DNA of 64,000 nucleotides from VRUE01 sp963703235 (GTDB lineage: Bacteria; Actinomycetota; Thermoleophilia; Solirubrobacterales; 70-9). Below, piece after piece: positions 54,760 through 63,397 of this stretch (positions are counted from its first letter, which is position 1; each line of letters starts with the position of its first letter). A model generated the notes under the pieces. The model was not told the origin of the DNA. It was given only the letters and a program-made list of their open reading frames with translations, and ran no database searches. Made by a program: the position numbers and the translations under genes. The DNA is taken from NCBI GenBank assembly GCA_963703235.1, contig OY969802.1, positions 2,170,001-2,234,000 of the forward strand. Direction: 5' to 3'.

Positions 54760-55472
54760 CTACGCGCCCGAGCGCCAACGCCGTGCTTCGGGGTCCCAGC
54801 GACCGGCAGCTTCCAACCGAAGCACCGGGTCGAGTAGCCGAGCGGCCGCTGCGTGGCCAGCCTCAATGTCGACCGCGACCGCGACCTCGCGAGCCAGCAC
54901 CGCGTACGGTCTTGCCCACGACGACGGTGGCAACGGTATGGCGTTCGGGAGCGGCTGGCGGGCGCGCTGCTCGAAGGTAGTAGCGAGCGCATTGCGGAGG
55001 CGCTTGGCGTCGATTTCGGCCAACTCGCCGATCAGGACGAGGTCGACCAGATCCTTGACCCGGGTGCTTTCCCGTTCGTCCTGCCCATATGAGCCGGTGT
55101 ACGCGTGGAGCTTCTCGGCAACGTGCTGCTCAAGCGAAACGACCGGCAGTTGCGAGGCTGCCACGTCAGCGAAACTCCAGCGAGTTCATCGCGAAAAGTG
55201 GCTCGGCTTGGACCGGTGACAACTCGCTGAGCGCAACGTCGACGGGGAACTGCTCGAACCGGCGACCGGCAAGGTCGGCGCGAACCGTGTAGCGGACGGC
55301 GTGAAAGCCGGCGGCAGCGTCGAGTGCCGGCGTGCGGCGAACGTCGAAGTCGAAGAAGTCGCCGAGGTCGATGTCTTTCGTCGTTCGGGTGCGAAGCCCC
55401 AGTCGCAGCTCCAGCGCGAACGCGCCTTTGAGCACGCGCAGTGCGGAACGCCTCTGCCGTTTCGTATTTCAC
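54760..55472 (-). pseudogene. AbiEii-type nucleotidyltransferase toxin, decayed
   Basis: Pieces of an AbiEii toxin in three frames. GTG 55472 begins MKYETAEAFRTA, the normal N-terminus; it runs out of frame into VLKGAFALELRLGLRTRTTKDIDLG (55166-55435), with a deletion that removes the usual 40 or so residues between. A second shift near 55,170 (a TTT where the frame needs TT) leads into ADVAASQLPVVSLEQHVAEKLHAYTG and SRVKDLVDLVLI (54760-55164). The intact protein would be a DUF1814 nucleotidyltransferase that blocks tRNA charging. GTGA overlap with abiEi is preserved, showing the old operon. Confidence 0.8.
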
Positions 55473-56080
55473 GATTGCCCATCCTTCTCGGCAGAGCGGC
55501 GGATGAGATTGGCGACGCGGCCTCCACGCCGATCGGCTCGGGCGAGAAGCGAACGACGGGTCATCAGACCTTCGTTTAGCGCTTGGCGCACGGCCACCTC
55601 GATCTGCTCGGGGGCCGTTCCGGCGCCGGCCGCGTCGAGAATCGACCGCACCGGGTCGGTGAGGCGGATGCCATCGCGAGACACGACTTCGGAAGACTTA
55701 AGGGCCTTCGTCGTCGTGTGCAGGGTTACGCCCTGAAGCCGCCTGATCCCACGATCGTCGCGATCGACCAGCAGATGCACGGTGTTCGGCAGGACATCCG
55801 AGAGCCCGTGAAGCTCGAGCGCGCTCTCGTGTGAGACGACGGCTTGCTCGGCACCGACCGCAAGCCACTTCGCCCGCACCTCCTCATGGCTCGAACCCGG
55901 GTAGCCACGCAGCCGGTACAGGCCGCGACGAATGTGCTCGTATCGCCCGGAGCGAACATGATGGGCGAGCAGCTGCGGACTGAAGCCGGCTTCACGCGCC
56001 TGCCGGGCAGTGAAGTAGCCGTCCTGCCCGTAGGAAACTCGGTTCAGGACGACGGCATCTGGAGCCTGTATGTCAGACAT
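55469..56080 (-). CDS. AbiEi-family antitoxin / transcriptional regulator
   Basis: A 203-residue type IV antitoxin. The N-terminal winged helix (NRVSYGQDGYFTARQAREAGFSPQLLAHHVRSGRYEHIRRGLYRLRGYP) represses the operon; the C-terminal part (VVSHESALELHGLSDVLPNTVHLLVDRD and LTDPVRSILDAAGAGTAPEQIEVAVRQALNEGLM) is the antitoxin domain. The start chosen is ATG 56080, 6 bases after TATGCT. The gene is intact although its toxin partner is broken. Confidence 0.88.
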   Translation of the reverse strand: MSDIQAPDAVVLNRVSYGQDGYFTARQAREAGFSPQLLAHHVRSGRYEHIRRGLYRLRGYPGSSHEEVRAKWLAVGAEQAVVSHESALELHGLSDVLPNTVHLLVDRDDRGIRRLQGVTLHTTTKALKSSEVVSRDGIRLTDPVRSILDAAGAGTAPEQIEVAVRQALNEGLMTRRSLLARADRRGGRVANLIRRSAEKDGQS

Positions 56081-56092
56081 AGATAAAGCATA
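56080..56092 (-). promoter_or_regulatory. Leaderless -10 box of abiEi
   Basis: On the minus strand TATGCT (56092-56087) is followed by 6 bases (TTATCT) and ATG 56080. The 235-base gap up to 56315 also contains AT-rich sequence and a short tRNA-end-like stretch at 56164-56176, but nothing firmer. Confidence 0.5.
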
Positions 56093-56315
56093 GCTATATT
56101 TTCCTGTGACATTGATGCACACTGTCTTCCCAACCGCCCTGGGCCGATTTCGGCTACTTCTCACCGCTAGCTCCATCTGCTAAAGCCCTGCCGCTTCTGG
56201 CCACCTGGGGCCTTCGGGCTCTGCGCAATCGTTTTGCACGGTCCGATCGTTTACGGTAGGCCGGTCGAGCGCGCCTGAGCTATCGCCGACCATCCAACCG
56301 GGAGAGATACAGACA

Positions 56316-56711
56316 ATGCTGCCACTTGCCGCCGAGTACCCACTGCTGAACATCATCTGGACGATGTTCGTCTTCTTTGGCTTCGTCCTCTGGATCGCCC
56401 TGATCTTCCGCGCCTTCGGCGATCTCTTTGCCCGGCACGACGTCTCCGGCTGGGGCAAGGCCGGCTGGACGCTGTTGATCGTTCTGTTGCCGCTCTTCGG
56501 CGTCTGCATCTACCTGCTCTCGCAGGGCAAGGGCATGGCCGAACGGCAGGCCGAGGCCGGCAAGCGCGCAAAGGGTGAATTCGACGAGTACGTTCGCAGC
56601 GTCGCCGGAGACGGCACCGCTTCGGAGATCGCGAAAGCGAAGGAGCTGCTCGACAGCGGCGCGATCGACGCCGCCGAGTTCGACCGGCTGAAGGCGAAGG
56701 CGCTCGCATGA
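56316..56711 (+). CDS. PLDc_N/SHOCT membrane protein
   Basis: A 131-residue protein with two membrane helices of the phospholipase D N-terminal-like type (YPLLNIIWTMFVFFGFVLWIALIFRAFGDLFARHD and GWGKAGWTLLIVLLPLFGVCIYLLSQG) and a C-terminal SHOCT helix pair (EIAKAKELLDSGAIDAAEFDRLKAKAL). ATG 56316 with GGGAGAGA. Head of a stress-type cluster; overlaps the next gene by ATGA. Confidence 0.88.
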   Translation: MLPLAAEYPLLNIIWTMFVFFGFVLWIALIFRAFGDLFARHDVSGWGKAGWTLLIVLLPLFGVCIYLLSQGKGMAERQAEAGKRAKGEFDEYVRSVAGDGTASEIAKAKELLDSGAIDAAEFDRLKAKALA

Positions 56712-57154
56712 GCGGCGGCGAGCAGCTCGACGAGATGGGGCCGATCGACTACATCCTGGTCGAGTGGCCGGGGCGCCAGCCCAACGGCGAGGTGGCCCCG
56801 CACCTGGTTGACCTCGTCGACCGCGGCCTGATCCGCATCCTCGACCTCACCTTCATCGAAAAGACCGAGGACGGGACGATCCGCGGGTTGGAGATCGCCG
56901 ACGTCGGCGGCGAGGTCGCCGAGCTGTCGGTCTTCGAAGGCGCCTCCTCCGGGCTTCTCTCAGAAGAGGACATCGACGAGGCCGGCGGGGCGATGGAGCC
57001 CGGCACCTCCGCCGCGCTGCTCGTCTTCGAGAACACCTGGGCGGCGCCCTTCGCTGTAGCCGTTCGCCGCTCCGGCGGCCAGCTGGCCGCCAGCGGCCGC
57101 ATTCCCGTCCAAGCCGTCCTCGCCGCACTCGACGCGGCCGAGGCAAACGCCTGA
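56708..57154 (+). CDS. DUF6325-like cytoplasmic protein
   Basis: A 148-residue protein: GPIDYILVEWPG near the start, then a ferredoxin-like region (VDLVDRGLIRILDLTFIEKTEDGTIRGLEIADV) and LLVFENTWAAPFAVAVRRSGGQLAASGRIP. This pattern is typical of DUF1269/DUF6325 proteins that accompany SHOCT proteins. Coupled to the preceding gene by ATGA. Function unknown; often stress-induced. Confidence 0.82.
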   Translation: MSGGEQLDEMGPIDYILVEWPGRQPNGEVAPHLVDLVDRGLIRILDLTFIEKTEDGTIRGLEIADVGGEVAELSVFEGASSGLLSEEDIDEAGGAMEPGTSAALLVFENTWAAPFAVAVRRSGGQLAASGRIPVQAVLAALDAAEANA

Positions 57155-57167
57155 GAGGAGATCTCCG

Positions 57168-57437
57168 ATGCCAGGACTACTTCGTGGTGTAGCTCGAACG
57201 GCCGTCATCGCCGGTACCGCAACGTCGGTCAGCAACCGCGTGTCGCGCCGTCAAGAACAGCGCTGGGCCGAGCAGGAACCCGCCCCCGCGGCGCCCCAGG
57301 CCGAAGCCCCGGCCGCCGCTCCCGCGGACGGCGACTCGACCATCGACCAGCTGAAGGAGCTGGGCGAGCTGAAAGCGCAGGGGATCCTCACCGAGGAGGA
57401 GTTCGCCGCGCAGAAGGCCAAGCTGCTGGGGGGCTGA
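57168..57437 (+). CDS. Short SHOCT-domain protein
   Basis: An 89-residue protein: N-terminal region (MPGLLRGVARTAVIAGTATSVSNRVSRRQ), an Ala/Pro-rich linker, and a SHOCT motif (STIDQLKELGELKAQGILTEEEFAAQKAKLLGG). ATG 57168 with GAGAGGAGA. Fourteen bases after the DUF6325-like gene, so in the same operon. Confidence 0.88.
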   Translation: MPGLLRGVARTAVIAGTATSVSNRVSRRQEQRWAEQEPAPAAPQAEAPAAAPADGDSTIDQLKELGELKAQGILTEEEFAAQKAKLLGG

Positions 57438-57538
57438 GAGCGACCGGGCGAAGGCGGCGTCGCTGGAATTCAGGTCAGCAGCGCGAGAGTAGTATCGACC
57501 GCAATAACAGCCGTCGTGCCTAGGAGCGGAGGAGAAGC

Positions 57539-58039
57539 ATGAGTGAGCTGATTGCGATTGCGTACCCCGATCGGGCCACGGTCGAGCGGGCTCGCGAGAA
57601 CCTGCGCAAAGGCGTCGCGGACGGCGCGATCGCGGTCGAGGACGCCGTCGTGATGATCCGCGACGAGGAAGGCACGCTGGAGGTCCGCCAGGGCAGCACG
57701 GGCGTCGGCGGCGCCGCCATCGGCGGGGCGATTTCGGGCGGCCTGATCGGCTACCTGCTGATGGCGCCGCTGTTCGGCTTGGCCGCGGGCGCGCTCGCGG
57801 GCGGCGCAGTCTGGAAGAGCATGTTCGGGGACGCCGGGGTCACCGAGAGCTTCGTCAAGGAGCTGAGCGAAAACCTCGAGCCCGGCCACGCCGCGCTGAT
57901 CTTCCTCGCGCGCGACTTCGATCCCGAGAAAGCCCTACCGCGCGTCGAGGAGCACGGGCACGTTATCCAGACGTCGCTGAGCGGCGAGGTCGAGGCGCAG
58001 CTTGCGGACGCTCTCGCCGCAGCCGAGCGGAACGCATAG
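57539..58039 (+). CDS. DUF1269 membrane protein
   Basis: A 166-residue protein with SELIAIAYPDRATVERARENL, a glycine-rich membrane hairpin (GVGGAAIGGAISGGLIGYLLMAPLFGLAAGALAGGAVW) and VTESFVKELSENLEPGHAALIFLARD, all DUF1269 hallmarks. ATG 57539 with GGAGGAG. Continues the stress/membrane cluster. Confidence 0.9.
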   Translation: MSELIAIAYPDRATVERARENLRKGVADGAIAVEDAVVMIRDEEGTLEVRQGSTGVGGAAIGGAISGGLIGYLLMAPLFGLAAGALAGGAVWKSMFGDAGVTESFVKELSENLEPGHAALIFLARDFDPEKALPRVEEHGHVIQTSLSGEVEAQLADALAAAERNA

Positions 58040-58087
58040 CCACTCGCCGCCCCTGCGCACTACTCGGGACGGGATGAGCAGTCTGCC

Positions 58088-59689
58088 ATGACCGAGGATG
58101 CCGACATGGCCGCTGGCGAGAAAGCGTCGAGCGATCGACGGCTCGCGCTCCTGCTGGCGATGGCGATGTTCGTGTTCGTCATCGACACGTCGCTGATGAA
58201 CGTCTCGATCTCCGCAGTCGTCCGAGACCTCGACACGACCGTGAGCGGCGTGCAGTCGGCGGTTGCGATCGAGGCGCTGGTCTCTGCCGCCTTCATCCTG
58301 ATTGGAAGCAAGGTGGGCGATCTCTTCGGCCGCAAACGGGCCTACGTCCTCGGCCTGCTCCTGTACGTGTCGGGCGCTCTGGCGATGGTGGTTGCCCAGG
58401 ATCTGGCCGCGATCATCGTCTTCTGGGCGGTGATCGGCGGCCTCGGCGCCTCGCTGTATCTGCCCGCGATGCAGTCTCTGATCCACGGCAACTTCGAAGG
58501 GACCGCCCAGGCGAAGGCCTACGCCCTGGTCGGAGCCTCGGCCGCGATCGCCGCCGCCATCGGGCCCCTGCTCGGGGGCTTCCTGACGACTTATCTCTCC
58601 TGGCGCGTCGGCTTCATGCTCGAGGCCGTCATCATCGCCGTCGTCCTGCTCGGCAGCAGGCGGCTGCTCCGCGACGTGCCTTACACGGGCGATCGGGGCG
58701 TGGACAGAGTCGGCTCGGTCCTCTCGGTCCTGGGCATGGGCGGCCTCGTGCTCGGCATCCTGGCCTGGCAGGAGGGGGGCGAGTCCGTGGCCGCGCTTCT
58801 GGCCGCGGGGCTGGCCGCGATGGGCGCCCTGGTCTACTGGCTGTTGCGCCGCAAGCGCGAAGGCAAGCCCGCCCTGCTCGACCCGCACCTGTTCGAATCT
58901 AAGCTGTTCAGCTTCGGGATCTCCCAGGGGATTCTCCAGCAGATAGCCCTGGGGGGGATGCTGATCGCGCTGCCGATCTACCTGCAGATGGTGCTCGACT
59001 ACAACGCGATGCAGGCGGGCCTGACCCTCGCGCCCCTCTCCCTGACGATGTTCGCGGTGGCACTGGTCGCCGGGAAAAGGGCGGGGAAGCGGCGGCCCAG
59101 CAGCCTCATCCTGGTCGGGTTCGCGCTGCTCCTGTTGGCGATGGTGCTGCTGATCCCGATCGTTCCGCGCGCGGACACCGGCTGGTACCTCGTCGCCCCG
59201 CTCGTGCTCGCCGGAGCGGGGCTCGGCCTGCTCGTGTCTCAGCTCAACAACTACACCCTCGCCCCGATCGCGGAGGAACGGGTCGGGGAGGCGGCCGGCG
59301 TCAACTCGGCAACCGGGTCCTTCGGCCTGTCCCTGGGACTGGCGTTCGCCGGCGCGATCATGCTGGCCGCACTCTCGATCGCCTTCACCCAGAAGTCGGA
59401 GGCGAGCAACGTGCTGAGCCCGCCCGAGCAGCAGCGCGTCGCCGATGCGCTGGAGGACGACGCGCAGGTGATGAGCAACGCTCAGCTGGAAGAGCTGCTC
59501 GCCGGCCAGCCCGAGGACGTTCGCGAGGAGATCGTCAACATCAATACGGACGCACGGCCGCTCGCCCTACAGGTGGCGTTGCTCGTTCCGTTTCTCGCCG
59601 CCCTGATCGGGTTCCTCGCTTCCTTCCGCATGATTCGCCTGCCAGACCCCACGCCCGCCGCCGCGGTTGCGGGCGCTGCGCCGGGCTGA
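58088..59689 (+). CDS. MFS transporter, DHA2 family
   Basis: A 533-residue exporter with 14 predicted spans. The first helix (LALLLAMAMFVFVIDTSLMNVSISAVVRDL) is DHA2-like with D-T replacing the usual D-x-T-I-V-N; the motif-A loop is GSKVGDLFGRKRAY. A soluble loop (SPPEQQRVADALEDDAQVMSNAQLEELLAGQ) lies before the last span. ATG 58088. No regulator is adjacent, unlike the exporter at 5848-7260. Confidence 0.92.
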   Translation: MTEDADMAAGEKASSDRRLALLLAMAMFVFVIDTSLMNVSISAVVRDLDTTVSGVQSAVAIEALVSAAFILIGSKVGDLFGRKRAYVLGLLLYVSGALAMVVAQDLAAIIVFWAVIGGLGASLYLPAMQSLIHGNFEGTAQAKAYALVGASAAIAAAIGPLLGGFLTTYLSWRVGFMLEAVIIAVVLLGSRRLLRDVPYTGDRGVDRVGSVLSVLGMGGLVLGILAWQEGGESVAALLAAGLAAMGALVYWLLRRKREGKPALLDPHLFESKLFSFGISQGILQQIALGGMLIALPIYLQMVLDYNAMQAGLTLAPLSLTMFAVALVAGKRAGKRRPSSLILVGFALLLLAMVLLIPIVPRADTGWYLVAPLVLAGAGLGLLVSQLNNYTLAPIAEERVGEAAGVNSATGSFGLSLGLAFAGAIMLAALSIAFTQKSEASNVLSPPEQQRVADALEDDAQVMSNAQLEELLAGQPEDVREEIVNINTDARPLALQVALLVPFLAALIGFLASFRMIRLPDPTPAAAVAGAAPG

Positions 59690-59701
59690 ACCAGACTGGC
59701 C

Positions 59702-60277
59702 TTAGCGATCTCCTTCGGCGTTCTGCCGGCGTAGGCCGGTGCGCGTAGCGAGAACGATCAGCCTCACAAGCCCTGCGATCAGAGCGAGATCGAACAGCAT
59801 TTGGACCGTGACGAGAATCCGCGCCCCGGCCGAGTCGGCGGTGATGTCCCCGAAACCGACGGTAGTGAGCGTCGAGGCCGTGTAGTAGAAGGCGTCGACG
59901 CGGTCGAGGCGCTCTGAGAAGCTCGCCGTGTCCGCGTGCGAGAGCGTCAGATAGGTAAAGGCGAAGACGACGATCAACAAGGGAATGGCGAGCGCAACAA
60001 CCTCGATCGCTCGCAGCACCGGCTGCTTGTCGCCCATGATCTGGTGGATTTGCCAGCCGACCAAGATGACGAAAAGCAGCAGACCGCCGATCATGCCGAG
60101 GAGCGCAGCAGCCCCTGAACTGCCGCCCGGAATGGGCACGAGCGCATAGAGCGCCAACAAGCCAACCGTCAGGCCGAGGATTCGAAGCGCCGTGCGGAGG
60201 ATCAGGCGCCGTCGCTGAGGGCCCGCTGGCAGGATGCCGCTCGCGTCGAGACGATTGAGGTCAGGGCCGTGATTCAT
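59702..60277 (-). CDS. Two-TM potassium channel-like protein
   Basis: A 191-residue membrane protein. Two N-terminal hydrophobic segments precede a pore module: TM (VVALAIPLLIVVFAFTYLTLS), pore helix and selectivity filter in YYTASTLTTVGFGDITADSAGARILVTVQMLFDLALIAGLVRLI. TVGFGD is the potassium filter. No C-terminal RCK domain. ATG 60277. Convergent with the MFS gene. Confidence 0.9.
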   Translation of the reverse strand: MNHGPDLNRLDASGILPAGPQRRRLILRTALRILGLTVGLLALYALVPIPGGSSGAAALLGMIGGLLLFVILVGWQIHQIMGDKQPVLRAIEVVALAIPLLIVVFAFTYLTLSHADTASFSERLDRVDAFYYTASTLTTVGFGDITADSAGARILVTVQMLFDLALIAGLVRLIVLATRTGLRRQNAEGDR

Positions 60278-60344
60278 GCGTCCGATTGGGGAGGCGATGG
60301 TCGCTCGCCATCCTGCCGCCGACGAACGTACCGATCGCAGCGGT

Positions 60345-60374
60345 GGTCGCCGGTTCGAGTCCGGCTAGCCCCAT
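60345..60374 (+). repeat. tRNA-Ala 3' fragment (possible old attachment site)
   Basis: 30 bases covering the T arm and 3' acceptor strand of a tRNA-Ala, differing at one base from the corresponding part of attL/attR (TAGCCCC instead of TAGCTCC; it would pair perfectly with GGGGCTA). No D arm or anticodon arm lies upstream, so it is not a functional tRNA. It marks the right limit of a second accessory stretch. Confidence 0.75.
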
Positions 60375-60566
60375 ACTCAGAGACCGAGCTCGACGGCTGG
60401 CGGCGCCGGCTCGCCGCCTGGCGCTCGCGCCGGCCGGTCTTCGTCTACCTGAACAACGACTGGAAGGGCTACGCCCCCGCCAACGCCCGCTACCTGAAGC
60501 AGGGCCTTTCGACGGGCGGAGAGGGGTAGCTGCGGGGCATCGGCGAACTCCCCCGCGAATCTCTCG
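60375..60566. other. Gap after the tRNA fragment
   Basis: About 190 bases with an open frame on the plus strand (to 60529) encoding FVYLNNDWKGYAPANARYLKQGL, which looks like the end of a DUF72-type protein (the motif FVYFNNDxxGxAxxNA is typical of that family). It is only the C-terminal fragment, probably a gene remnant left by insertion or deletion. Confidence 0.5.
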
Positions 60567-60908
60567 TCAGCTTTCCGCGCCTGCCACGGCGTGCTGAAGC
60601 TGAGCCTTGCTCATCTTCGAGCGGCCCTCGATTCCCAGCTTCTTGGCATCGTTGTAGAGCTGTTCGCGGGTCCGCCCACCGGGACCGCTGCCCGAGCGCT
60701 TGCCGCCGCGGCTACTCGCGGAACGATCCCTTATCGAGCTGCGCGAAGCCGTCCTCGCTTCCCCGGACCTCGCCTTTTCCTTGTTCACGGCGCGTGCCGC
60801 GACCTCCTCCACCCGGCTCTCCGAGCGGCCCGCTTCCTTCTCGCTCTGCTTGATGTGCTCGTACTGGCGTGCTCTCTTGGTGCCTTTTTTCACTCCACGA
60901 GGGGGCAT
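60567..60908 (-). CDS. Small basic protein with Rho-N-like C-terminus
   Basis: A 113-residue highly basic protein: MPPRGVKKGTKRARQYEHIKQSEKEAG at the N-terminus, a Ser/Arg-rich middle, and TREQLYNDAKKLGIEGRSKMSKAQLQHAVAG, which fits a Rho N-terminal-like SAP fold. Such proteins are sometimes called plasmid stabilisation proteins, without proof. Likely binds nucleic acid. ATG 60908 with GGAGCGAG upstream. Confidence 0.8.
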   Translation of the reverse strand: MPPRGVKKGTKRARQYEHIKQSEKEAGRSESRVEEVAARAVNKEKARSGEARTASRSSIRDRSASSRGGKRSGSGPGGRTREQLYNDAKKLGIEGRSKMSKAQLQHAVAGAES

Positions 60909-60999
60909 TGGACTCGCTCCTTTCGTTCCCCAGCCGATTACCCGTCAGCCCTTGGCCTAAGCGCCGATCCGGCGGGTATGGGTCGTGACCGGATGCAAT

Positions 61000-61028
61000 G
61001 CGGCCCCGGCCGCTGGGGCCGGGGCCGC
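61000..61028 (-). terminator. GC-rich hairpin after the MMPL gene
   Basis: A perfect 12-bp stem (61000-61011 with 61017-61028) with a 5-base loop, 17 bases after the MMPL stop on the minus strand. No T-run. It separates two same-strand genes. Confidence 0.5.
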
Positions 61029-61044
61029 ATGTGTAGCCCGTCGC

Positions 61045-63237
61045 TTAGCTTTGAGCTGGGGCCGGCTCGAGTTCCGCGTGCTCGACCCGGGGCAGCCAGC
61101 CGAGTGCGCTCGGCAGGTACCAGTTGCGGTCGCCGAGCAGCTTCATCGCTGCCGGGAGGAGGATCGCTCGGACGATCGTTGCGTCGATCAGGACCGCTAC
61201 GGCCAGGCCTACTCCCATCTCCTTCATGTCGATGATGCTGAGGGTGGCGAAGACGGCGAAGACCGCCACCATCACCATCGCCGCGCTGGTCACCGTGCCG
61301 GCGGTGGCGAGGATGCCGCTGCGGACCGCTTCGTCGCTGCTCATTCCCCTGTCGACCGCCTCGCGGACCCGGCTCAGGATCAGCACGTGGTAGTCCATCG
61401 AGAGCCCGAAGAGGATCACGAACAGGAACATCGGCAGCCAGGAGCTGATGCCTCCGTTGGAGTGGAAGCCGAGGAGCGACTCTCCGAGCCCGTTCTGGAA
61501 GACCAGCACCAGGACTCCGTAGGCGGCGCCGACCGAGAGCAGGTTCAGCACGATCGCCTTGATCGGGACGACGATCGAGCGGAAGGTGATCAGCAGCAAC
61601 AGGAAGGCCAGCCCGAGCACGAAGGCGAAGACGAGCGGCAAGCGCTGGGCCAGCAGATCGTTGAAGTCCTTCGACTGAGCGGCATCCCCGGTGACGTTGA
61701 CGCTTGCTCCCGGCACTCCGGCGAACGCCGCCGGCACGACCTGCTCACGGATCTGCTCCAGCGCCCGCGTCGCGGCGGCATCGCTGCCGCTGCCGACGGT
61801 GGGGATGTCGATCGCCGCGACGGTGCCGTCGGCGCTGCGCTTCACCGTCACCTCGCCGGCGACCGCCGGGTCGGCTTCGGCGCCGCGGCGCAGATCGGCG
61901 ATCGCCGCCGCGACGGGACCCGAGCGGACGTCATCGGCCTCGACCACGACCTTCGACCCCGCCGCTTCGCCCGGGAAGGCCGCGGTGAGGCGGTCGTAGG
62001 TCTTGACCACCGGGATGTCCCGCGGCAGATCGTCGGCGCCGCTGACGACGGTGTGCATGCCCAGCGCCGGCAGCGCCAGCGCGATCAGCACGCCCGCCGA
62101 GGCGACCAGTGCGATGACAGGGTGCCGCATCGTGCGGTCGATCGTCCCGGCCCACAGCGAGCGACCGTGACGCCGCTCGCGCAGGCGCCCGAGGAACGGG
62201 ATGCGGCCCTTTTCGACCCGGTCGCCGAGCTTCGAGAGCACCGCCGGCAGCACCGTCAGCGAGGCGAACATCGCCACCGCGACGACCGTCATCGTCGCCA
62301 CCGCGAACGAGGTGAAGGTCGGGTCGCCGCTGAGCAGCATCCCGGCCATCGCCGCGATCACGGTCAGGCCGGAGACCAGCACCGCCCTCCCCGAGGTCGC
62401 CGCCGCGGCTTCGAGCGAGGCCGAGACCGTGCGCCCCGCCCGCCGCTCCTCGCGCTCGCGGCGCATGTAGAAGAGCGAGTAGTCGACGCCGACGGCAAGG
62501 CCGATCAGGACCACCACCGCGGAGACGTTGGGGTCCATCGGTACCAGCTGGCTCGGCAGTGCCAGCAGGCCGAGCGTAGCCACCACCGAGCTGAAGCCGA
62601 TCAGCAGCGGCACGAAGGCGGCCACCAGGGCGCCGAAGGCGACCAAGAGGATCAGCAGGGTGATCGGCAGCGAGGTCGTCTCCGCCTTCTTCAGGTCTTC
62701 GGCGAAGACCTCGTCGAGCGCCTTGCTGGCGCTGGCGTTGCCGAACTGCTCGACGCGGACGTCGGGGTTGTGCGCCTGCGCGGCCGCGGTCGCGGCGAGG
62801 GTGGCGTCGACCCTTTCTTCGGCCTGCGTCGTGTCGCCGGCGATCTGAAACTCGATCAGCGCCGTGTGGCCGTCGGCGGAGACCTGACCGCCACCGTCGA
62901 CCGGCGAGCTGACCTTCTCGACCGAGGGGACGTCGCTCAGCCGTTGCGTCGCTTCGCCGACCGCGGCTTCGAAGGCCGGGTCGGTTGCGGTCAACCGCTC
63001 GCTCTGGACGAGCACCATCTCTTCGCTGGGCTCGAGCTTGGCGCGTTCGAGCGCCAGCTCGGCCCGTCCCGACTCGCCGGAGACCGCTTCGGCGTCGGTC
63101 AGCTGCTTCTGCCCGACGGCGCCGCCGACGACGACTGACAGGACCACGAAGGCCAGCCAGCCGAAGATCGCGACCTTGCGGTGGGTGGCGCTCCAGCGGG
63201 CTGCGCGGGCTGCGATGTTGGTCTTTCTCGGTTGCAT
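61045..63237 (-). CDS. MMPL-family RND transporter
   Basis: A 730-residue membrane transporter. Plan: TM1 (KVAIFGWLAFVVLSVVVGGAVG), a large extracytoplasmic domain, five TMs with VVVLIGLAVGVDYSLFYMRREREER (the MMPL GxxxDY proton-relay motif), then a repeat of the same layout with LFVILFGLSMDYHVLILSRVREAV. MMPL proteins of mycobacteria export lipids. Start ATG 63237 with AGAGGAACGAG; a longer N-terminal reading is unlikely. No regulator or lipid synthesis gene adjacent. Confidence 0.93.
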   Translation of the reverse strand: MQPRKTNIAARAARWSATHRKVAIFGWLAFVVLSVVVGGAVGQKQLTDAEAVSGESGRAELALERAKLEPSEEMVLVQSERLTATDPAFEAAVGEATQRLSDVPSVEKVSSPVDGGGQVSADGHTALIEFQIAGDTTQAEERVDATLAATAAAQAHNPDVRVEQFGNASASKALDEVFAEDLKKAETTSLPITLLILLVAFGALVAAFVPLLIGFSSVVATLGLLALPSQLVPMDPNVSAVVVLIGLAVGVDYSLFYMRREREERRAGRTVSASLEAAAATSGRAVLVSGLTVIAAMAGMLLSGDPTFTSFAVATMTVVAVAMFASLTVLPAVLSKLGDRVEKGRIPFLGRLRERRHGRSLWAGTIDRTMRHPVIALVASAGVLIALALPALGMHTVVSGADDLPRDIPVVKTYDRLTAAFPGEAAGSKVVVEADDVRSGPVAAAIADLRRGAEADPAVAGEVTVKRSADGTVAAIDIPTVGSGSDAAATRALEQIREQVVPAAFAGVPGASVNVTGDAAQSKDFNDLLAQRLPLVFAFVLGLAFLLLLITFRSIVVPIKAIVLNLLSVGAAYGVLVLVFQNGLGESLLGFHSNGGISSWLPMFLFVILFGLSMDYHVLILSRVREAVDRGMSSDEAVRSGILATAGTVTSAAMVMVAVFAVFATLSIIDMKEMGVGLAVAVLIDATIVRAILLPAAMKLLGDRNWYLPSALGWLPRVEHAELEPAPAQS

Positions 63238-63397
63238 CTCGTTCCTCTCGTTCTGAAGGTGGATGTGACCGTTCGAGCATCGCGCCGCGCCGGCGGCGTT
63301 CCAATGGGGCTGACAGGCGTCTTGGGGTACGGCCCGCCGCGCCAAAGGTGTGGCTGCCCGTACCCCCGGGGCGCCCGCCGTGGAGGACAATCGAGCG

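Noticed and set aside
56164..56176. ccgctagctccat, similar to the att end
   Set aside because: An 11-12 base match alone can occur by chance in a window of this size, and no T arm precedes it.
60985..63138. 717-codon open frame antisense to the MMPL gene
   Set aside because: Composition is that of a GC-driven antisense frame (His/Arg/Asp-rich, no domain), whereas the opposite strand encodes a clear MMPL transporter.
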